A stretch of 9,576 nucleotides of DNA, from the NCBI GenBank assembly GCA_003173995.1, contig PRDT01000022.1, positions 1 to 9,576 on the forward strand, written 5' to 3'. Numbering within the stretch: position 1 is the first letter of the stretch; every line of letters starts with the position of its first letter. The DNA is from Candidatus Levyibacteriota bacterium (lineage in GTDB: Bacteria > Patescibacteriota > Microgenomatia > Levybacterales > UBA12049). Positions 5,292 through 9,576 of the stretch are shown here, in pieces. The position numbers were made by a program, and so were the translations under genes. The notes under the pieces are model-generated. The model had not been told where the DNA came from. It made no database searches and saw only the letters and a program-made list of their open reading frames with translations.

Positions 5292-6224
5292 TTATTTTTT
5301 TGTTACTTTATGTCCACCAAATTCTCGCCGAAGGGCTGCCACCATTTTTGCAGCAAATGAATTTTTAATAGTTGCATCTTTTTGGGATTTTTGACGAAAT
5401 ACTAAAGAATCTTCAATAACTGTCACTGGCACTTTTTCTTTCTTTGCAGCATCAATTGTCCATTGTGCCTCTCCTGATTCATCTATTTCACCCGCTATAT
5501 CAGAAAGTGTTGCATTTTTATCTAATGCATCCGCTGCTCTATCAATAAGAAAGCTTGAGATAATAGTCTCCTTTTGCCAGATATGAGCGATTTTGTCCAG
5601 CTCGAAAGTGAATGGTGCTTTCTCCAAAACCCCAAATCCTTCTCCAATTGCTTGCATCATGCCATATTCAATGCCATTGTGCACCATCTTCACAAAATGT
5701 CCAGCACCACCTGTTCCAAAATAGTCATACCCCCCATGCGGCTTGGAAAGACTTTTCAAAATTGGCTCTATTTCTTTATATGCACTTTTATCTCCTCCAA
5801 CCATGAGCGGGAAACCATTCTCTGCAGCGAGAATCCCTCCACTAACGCCAATGCCCAAAAAACGAATATGCTTTTCACTAAAGGCTTTTGCACGTCTTTC
5901 ACTGTCTTCCCAATTCGCATTTCCTCCATCAATAACAATGTCCTCTTTATCAAGGAAGGTAAGTAAGGCTTGCATAACTTCTTCTGTTGCAGATCCTGCT
6001 GGAAGCATAGACCAAATAATTCTTTTACCATGAAGCGCATGAGCTAATTCTCCGAGGGTCTCAACTGATTTGAACTGTTTCTTTTCATCAGAAGAAAGTT
6101 GCTTGTAGAGCTCTTCAATTGGTTGAGGCGACCTATTCCAGACTGTTAGTTCATGTCCATCTGCTAAAAGCTTTCTGACAATTCTTCCACCCATTTTTCC
6201 AAGGCCAACAAATCCGAGTTTCAT
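5292..6224 (-). CDS. gnd: 6-phosphogluconate dehydrogenase (decarboxylating), short form
   Basis: Oxidatively decarboxylates 6-phosphogluconate to ribulose-5-phosphate and CO2, the third step of the oxidative pentose-phosphate pathway. Its 310 residues fit the short GndA/YqeC-type subfamily rather than the ~470-residue form. Landmarks are GLGKMG (7-12) for the dinucleotide, WNRSP (29-33), DGGNANW (99-105), the substrate block GVSGG (126-130), the catalytic block KMVHNGIEYG (179-188; Lys179, Asn183, Glu186), GEIDESGEAQW (245-255) and a C-terminal RREFGGH (299-305). Arg31 after the second strand resembles the NRT of NADP-dependent enzymes, so NADP+ use is plausible although many short forms prefer NAD+. 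It is the last gene of the pentose-phosphate cluster, 44 bp after the GNAT gene, and may have its own leaderless promoter. The GAGGG before the ATG is too close (1 base) for a normal ribosome binding site. Confidence 0.96.
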   Translation of the reverse strand: MKLGFVGLGKMGGRIVRKLLADGHELTVWNRSPQPIEELYKQLSSDEKKQFKSVETLGELAHALHGKRIIWSMLPAGSATEEVMQALLTFLDKEDIVIDGGNANWEDSERRAKAFSEKHIRFLGIGVSGGILAAENGFPLMVGGDKSAYKEIEPILKSLSKPHGGYDYFGTGGAGHFVKMVHNGIEYGMMQAIGEGFGVLEKAPFTFELDKIAHIWQKETIISSFLIDRAADALDKNATLSDIAGEIDESGEAQWTIDAAKKEKVPVTVIEDSLVFRQKSQKDATIKNSFAAKMVAALRREFGGHKVTKK

Positions 6225-6231
6225 ACCCTCA

Positions 6232-6240
6232 ACTATAACA
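6232..6240 (-). promoter_or_regulatory. Extended -10 promoter element upstream of gnd
   Basis: On the minus strand TGTTATAGT (TGn plus TATAGT) ends 7 bases before the gnd ATG, the same geometry as at proS and at the 340-residue gene. No convincing -35 is visible. It implies a leaderless gnd transcript separate from the upstream genes. Sequence inference only. Confidence 0.42.
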
Positions 6241-6268
6241 AATTTATTTCCCTATCGCTATGGAGATT

Positions 6269-6814
6269 TTATCTGCCTGGCATTGTCATATGAAACATTT
6301 GTTGATTGAGAGGATCTAATGTAGCATGCCACCCAAGACGAGCAAAAAATCCGTGACCTCTACTTCCTATGTAAACATTGGCAATAACATGTCCTACTCC
6401 TCTTTCTTCTGCCGTCTCAACAAACTGTCTTACTAAAGCTTCTGCCACGCCAGTTTTGCGTGCATTTTCCACAACATGAATTCCTTGAAGGTGTGTAAAG
6501 TCATATGATTTTTGTGGATGAGGTGCTTTCCCAAAGATAAAGCCAACCGGTACTCCATCTTGCTCAGCAATATGATAGGTATATCTCCACTCTGGTTCTT
6601 CATCTCTTAGTCTCTTTGCATGAAGCTCAAAAAGCCCTTCATGAGAAATTCTTCTTCGTGTTGTATCGTGGTGTAACAAACCTTGTTCCAATGCAAAAGC
6701 AAAATCTGTAACAATAGATAAATCCTCAATTGTTGCCCTTCTCACAATAACATTTGAACTCACGTGTTCACGAATGACATGACCATCATCAGTTGTATCT
6801 AATTCAGCAGCCAT
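6269..6814 (-). CDS. GNAT-family N-acetyltransferase
   Basis: A 181-residue GCN5-related acetyltransferase that would move an acetyl group from acetyl-CoA to an amine; the acceptor cannot be told from sequence. The domain spans about residues 22-178. It shows the first strand and helix (VIVRRATIEDLSIV, 22-35), a central strand YHIAEQDGVPVGFIFG (80-95), motif A with acetyl-CoA loop RKTGVA (119-124) after the strand LQGIHVV, and motif B GFFARLGW (155-162). A polar extension of about 20 residues precedes the domain, so an internal start cannot be excluded. No Shine-Dalgarno precedes the ATG. It lies between the deoxyribosyltransferase-like gene (66 bp gap) and gnd (44 bp gap) on the same strand, so co-transcription is likely, but a metabolic link is not shown. 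Confidence 0.9.
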   Translation of the reverse strand: MAAELDTTDDGHVIREHVSSNVIVRRATIEDLSIVTDFAFALEQGLLHHDTTRRRISHEGLFELHAKRLRDEEPEWRYTYHIAEQDGVPVGFIFGKAPHPQKSYDFTHLQGIHVVENARKTGVAEALVRQFVETAEERGVGHVIANVYIGSRGHGFFARLGWHATLDPLNQQMFHMTMPGR

Positions 6815-6833
6815 AAAGACTTGAGTAGCGTTT

Positions 6834-6842
6834 ATATTACCA
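6834..6842 (-). promoter_or_regulatory. Weak extended -10 candidate upstream of the GNAT gene
   Basis: TGGTAATAT on the minus strand, 19 bases before ATG 6814, fits TGn plus a -10-like TAATAT and would give a leader of roughly 12 bases. It lies within the small inverted repeat GTTTAT...ATAAAC (loop GGTAAT), which could be chance in AT-rich DNA. No -35 seen. Confidence 0.25.
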
Positions 6843-6880
6843 TAAACTATCTTGAGATGCAGAAGAAAAGTATGCTCTAT

Positions 6881-7303
6881 TTATTGCATGAGGGAAAGAT
6901 CACCATTGATGATTTTCGGCTGCATGAGACGTACTTCATATCCCCATGGCACTTCTTCCCAATGAGGCACTTCTTGCCATAGAAAGAGCTTTTTCCCTAA
7001 ATAATATGCAAGTCCCATTTCCATAAGTGCTGATGGACCAACATATCCTTTTATTCCTCTCTTATCCAAATTTAATGTTAACAGGGCATCTGCTTTTGCA
7101 ACTTCATCAAAATTTTTCTTCAGAATTGCTGTCTCTTGGCCATTTGATAAATCAACTTTGAAAGATTCAATACTATCAGGTGCTTTTGCTAAGTCTTCTG
7201 TCTCTAAAGGAACAAGAACAGTAAAACCTTTCTCTTCAAGCTGCTTCTTCACCTCAAGAATTTTTTCTGTGAAGGTCATACTGGATGAAATGAAAATTGT
7301 CAT
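6881..7303 (-). CDS. Nucleoside 2-deoxyribosyltransferase-like protein
   Basis: 140 residues. The fold signature is that of the nucleoside 2-deoxyribosyltransferase / deoxynucleoside-phosphate N-hydrolase superfamily: an N-terminal strand MTIFISSSM followed by a helix, strand GFTVLVPLE (26-34), strand ADALLTLNL (about 70-78), and VGPSALMEMGLAYYLGKKLFLW (about 87-108). The Glu in MEMG corresponds to the family's catalytic glutamate. Members cleave or exchange the N-glycosidic bond of (deoxy)nucleosides or nucleotides; which substrate applies here is unknown. I chose ATG 7303, whose ATGA overlaps the zwf stop by 4 bases and which has GGGAGG 8 bases upstream, over the in-frame GTG at 7309. The coupling to zwf suggests a role alongside pentose-phosphate flux. 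Superfamily placement is fairly sure, activity is not. Confidence 0.8.
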   Translation of the reverse strand: MTIFISSSMTFTEKILEVKKQLEEKGFTVLVPLETEDLAKAPDSIESFKVDLSNGQETAILKKNFDEVAKADALLTLNLDKRGIKGYVGPSALMEMGLAYYLGKKLFLWQEVPHWEEVPWGYEVRLMQPKIINGDLSLMQ

Positions 7304-8727
7304 AGCCACTTCCTCCCATCTTTTGCCATGAGTTGGTCTGCTGCTTCTGGTCCCATACTCCCTTTCTTGTATTGGAAAACTTCAGTCATACCTTTTTCCC
7401 ACCCATAAAGAATTTTTTCAATAAATGTCCACGAGGATGCCAACTCATCAGAGCGATTAAACAGCATCTGATCTCCAGTAAAAATATCTACCAATACTTT
7501 TTCATATGCATCAATTCCTTTTGTTCCAAATTGTTCGTCATAGGTAAAATGCATATTCACTGTCTCCAGATTTAATTTACTTCCTGGTGTCTTAGCAATT
7601 GTCTTTATAGTAATTCCCTCATTAGGCTGAATTCGGAATGTTAGAATATTTCCTTCTTCAGGACATCCAATTTCTTTAAAAAGAAGATGACATGTTTGCT
7701 TAAAAACAATAGACATCTCCACCTTATTTTCCTCTAACTCTTTTCCTGCCCGCATGTAAAATGGCACCCCAGCAAAGCGCGGTGTATTTACAAAAAATTT
7801 CGTTGCAACATAGGTATCTGTCTCTGAGTCAGGATCAACATCTTTTTCATCTTTATACCCTTCGTATTGTCCTCTGACGACATTTTCGCCAACTGCGTCT
7901 GGCTCGATACAAACAATTGATTGAATAGCTTTGGCCCGTGCATCTCTGACTCCTTCTTTTGAAAAGCTTGTTGGCATTTCCATTGCAATACTCGCCATAA
8001 GCTGCATCAAATGATTTTGCATAACGTCCCGAAGCATACCTACACCATCAAAGAATTTACCACGCTTTTCAATGCCCTTTTTCTCAGCAAATGTTATCTG
8101 GACATGATCAATATATTCATTATTCCAAATTGGTTCAAAAATGCTATTAGCAAATCGAAAAACCAAAATATTTTGTACTGTCTCTTTACCCAGATAATGA
8201 TCGACTCGAAAAATTTGTCTTTCTTCAAAAACTTCTGAAAGTGTCTTATCCAAATTTCTTGCTGTCTCAACATCTTTACCAAAAGGTTTTTCTATAGCAA
8301 TTCGTGTCCATTTACTACTTCCCTGTCCACAACCTTCGGATAATTTGGTTGTCTGGAGGTAATGCAAAATAGTCTGATAATTTTCTGGTGGCGTTGCTAA
8401 GTAGAAAATACGAGTAATACATGCACCCATCTGCTCATCAATCTTCTGTAATTTTTCAACAAGTGCTTCATATCCCCAACTCTCATCAAAATTTCCTTGT
8501 TGGTAATATAAATGCTTTGCAAAGTCTTTCCATTCTGACTTGTGTCGATATTCTTCAAAAAGGTCTGCAAATTCTTCTTGTGTCAAAGGCCGACGAGAAA
8601 ATCCAACAATATAAAATTCTTCAGGGAGTTGTTTATTGGAAAAAAGTGTGTAAAGAGCTGGGATAAGCTTGTTATGTGCCAAATCTCCAGTTGCTCCAAA
8701 AATAACAAATACAAAGGGTGACTGCAT
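7300..8727 (-). CDS. zwf: Glucose-6-phosphate dehydrogenase
   Basis: Oxidises glucose-6-phosphate to 6-phosphoglucono-delta-lactone, entry step of the oxidative pentose-phosphate pathway. The 475 residues are close to the bacterial norm of ~490. The N-terminal Rossmann motif GATGDLA is at 11-17, with SRR at 44-46 placed to hold the NADP 2'-phosphate. EKPFG (146-150), the substrate signature RVDHYLGKE (174-182, phosphate-binding His177), MQNHL (236-240, catalytic His239) and VPFYMRAGK further on complete the family pattern. Ribosome binding site AGGA lies 5 bases before ATG 8727. It starts 12 bp after pgl and its TGA overlaps the next gene's ATG, so pgl, zwf and the deoxyribosyltransferase-like gene form one tight transcription unit. 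Confidence 0.98.
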   Translation of the reverse strand: MQSPFVFVIFGATGDLAHNKLIPALYTLFSNKQLPEEFYIVGFSRRPLTQEEFADLFEEYRHKSEWKDFAKHLYYQQGNFDESWGYEALVEKLQKIDEQMGACITRIFYLATPPENYQTILHYLQTTKLSEGCGQGSSKWTRIAIEKPFGKDVETARNLDKTLSEVFEERQIFRVDHYLGKETVQNILVFRFANSIFEPIWNNEYIDHVQITFAEKKGIEKRGKFFDGVGMLRDVMQNHLMQLMASIAMEMPTSFSKEGVRDARAKAIQSIVCIEPDAVGENVVRGQYEGYKDEKDVDPDSETDTYVATKFFVNTPRFAGVPFYMRAGKELEENKVEMSIVFKQTCHLLFKEIGCPEEGNILTFRIQPNEGITIKTIAKTPGSKLNLETVNMHFTYDEQFGTKGIDAYEKVLVDIFTGDQMLFNRSDELASSWTFIEKILYGWEKGMTEVFQYKKGSMGPEAADQLMAKDGRKWL

Positions 8728-8739
8728 GACTTTCCTATT

Positions 8740-9438
8740 CTAAATCTTTTGATCAGTAATAAAAAGAGTCTTTTTTGCAATATCTGGCTCATGGAAAAAT
8801 CGTGCTGGGATTTCATCAAGTGGTCCGGAAGTAAATATTTTTTGCATCATTTCTCCCTTTTCTTTCCCAAAGACAAAGACAATGATGTAATCGAGTAACG
8901 ATAATCCTGCAAATGTCATCGTCAGTCTTTCTCCATATTTTTTCTTATCATCAATTTCTGAGACATATAAATATTTTCTGTCTTCATCAAAAAGTGGATC
9001 GGTAAAATCTTTTCTATGAGGCATGATACTGGCGATATGTCCATCAGGACCAATTCCTAAAATACCAACAGACTTTGGAAATTTGAAGAATAAATCTCTC
9101 ACTTCTTCATCGTATGCTTTTGCAGCTTGGACTCTATCTATTCCTTCATACAACATTGAATAAAATGGAATATGCAATTTTTCAAAATACGGCAGAAGGC
9201 CACTGTCTCTAACCATTTTCTCATTACTATTGTCATGAAATGGAGCTCCAAATCGCTCATCACTCATCCCAACAGCTGCTGGACGAATAATTTGTTCTTT
9301 CGCTAATGTTTCATATAAAAGTCGCGGAGTCTTACCACCTGAAAGGAAGAAAACAGTCTTATTATCTATTTGGTCATACAGCGCTTCTTTTGCCCTTGTT
9401 ATTCCCTGTTCCATTGAATCGACCAAGATAAGTTGCAT
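8740..9438 (-). CDS. pgl: 6-phosphogluconolactonase, DevB/Pgl type
   Basis: Hydrolyses 6-phosphogluconolactone to 6-phosphogluconate, the step between zwf and gnd. The 232 residues match the usual ~230. Family motifs are SGGKTP (33-38), DERFGAPFHDNSN (60-72), LGIGPDGHIASIMP (127-140) with the catalytic-loop histidine, and ERLTMTF (170-176). The family is homologous to glucosamine-6-phosphate deaminase, but these motifs and the zwf neighbour point to Pgl. It is followed by zwf after 12 bp. No Shine-Dalgarno is seen before ATG 9438; TGATAGAGT and TAGAAT lie 6 to 11 bases upstream and might be -10 elements, too weak to list separately. It lies 44 bp after the end of the preceding partial gene. 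Confidence 0.96.
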   Translation of the reverse strand: MQLILVDSMEQGITRAKEALYDQIDNKTVFFLSGGKTPRLLYETLAKEQIIRPAAVGMSDERFGAPFHDNSNEKMVRDSGLLPYFEKLHIPFYSMLYEGIDRVQAAKAYDEEVRDLFFKFPKSVGILGIGPDGHIASIMPHRKDFTDPLFDEDRKYLYVSEIDDKKKYGERLTMTFAGLSLLDYIIVFVFGKEKGEMMQKIFTSGPLDEIPARFFHEPDIAKKTLFITDQKI

Positions 9439-9482
9439 TCGTCTATTCTACTCTATCAAGACATGGGAAAAAAGGAGCATTC

Positions 9483-9576
9483 TTATCCTTGAGGAGCGGG
9501 GATTTCTGCTGGAGGTTGTTGTGGAGGCAAATTCGGATCGAGGATAAATGGACGCCTTATAAATTTTGTATAAGAC
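9483..9576 (-). CDS. C-terminal end of an unidentified protein with a Pro-rich tail
   Basis: A frame open from the window edge to TAA at 9485-9483 gives 30 residues. It begins SYTKFIRRPFILDP and ends in a Pro/Gln-rich tail (NLPPQQPPAEIPAPQG). The tail looks like the flexible end of a real protein, but too little is visible to name it. Another minus-strand frame also stays open through here to about 9448, so the choice rests on composition and gene spacing. Same strand as pgl, 44 bp upstream of it. Confidence 0.48.
   Translation of the reverse strand, partial: SYTKFIRRPFILDPNLPPQQPPAEIPAPQG

Noticed and set aside
5574..6040. Several frames of 64 to 130 codons inside gnd on both strands
   Set aside because: They are shadows of gnd, whose catalytic motifs are continuous through the region.
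7304..7309. GTG at 7309 as start of the deoxyribosyltransferase-like gene
   Set aside because: ATG 7303 forms the typical ATGA overlap with the zwf stop and has better spacing from GGGAGG.
1..9576. Search for recoded stops, tRNAs, CRISPR, insertion sequences or prophage genes
   Set aside because: TGA ends ocd and zwf normally, and no in-frame recoding is needed. No cloverleaf, spaced repeat array, transposase or phage-like frame was found by eye.

Overview
The window is AT-rich, densely packed bacterial DNA. Gene gaps are mostly 0 to 70 bp, there are several 1 to 4 base gene overlaps, and TGA is used as a normal stop (ends of ocd and zwf). The prolyl-tRNA synthetase is the archaeal/eukaryotic-type enzyme without an insertion domain. 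Several promoters sit almost on the start codon, and there are small orphan genes. Together these suggest a reduced bacterium such as a member of the Candidate Phyla Radiation (Patescibacteria, Parcubacteria-like). That placement is inference: the T-box leader would also fit a Firmicute, and no rRNA is present to decide.

Left part (1 to 3531, minus strand): one operon devoted to proline. A strong promoter (TTGACA, 17 bp, TATACT) drives a T-box riboswitch leader with a canonical antiterminator and a long terminator. The genes follow in the order ornithine cyclodeaminase (ocd), arginase, Ala-tRNA(Pro) deacylase (PrdX/ProXp-ala type) and prolyl-tRNA synthetase (proS, cut by the window edge). Read as a pathway: arginine gives ornithine plus urea, ornithine gives proline plus ammonia, proline is loaded on tRNA(Pro), and mischarged Ala-tRNA(Pro) is cleared. 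A T-box sensing uncharged tRNA would switch all of it on when charged tRNA(Pro) runs low. This is the most interesting content of the window.

Middle part (3551 to 5291): an island of three unrecognised genes. They are a 340-residue protein on the plus strand, expressed from a promoter divergent to the T-box promoter and probably leaderless, a 78-residue Arg-rich protein on the minus strand that overlaps its end, and a 104-residue protein on the plus strand that ends directly against gnd.

Right part (5292 to 9576, minus strand): an oxidative pentose-phosphate cluster. In transcription order it holds the C-terminus of an unknown Pro-rich protein, pgl (6-phosphogluconolactonase), zwf (glucose-6-phosphate dehydrogenase), a nucleoside 2-deoxyribosyltransferase-like protein overlapping zwf by 4 bases, a GNAT acetyltransferase, and gnd (short-form 6-phosphogluconate dehydrogenase). 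The three pathway enzymes would turn glucose-6-phosphate into ribulose-5-phosphate and reduced nicotinamide cofactor. The deoxyribosyltransferase-like gene hints at a link to nucleotide salvage.

No tRNA, rRNA, CRISPR array, insertion sequence or prophage gene was seen. No gene-free stretch exceeds 300 bases; the longest, 3288 to 3588, is the T-box leader plus two divergent promoters.
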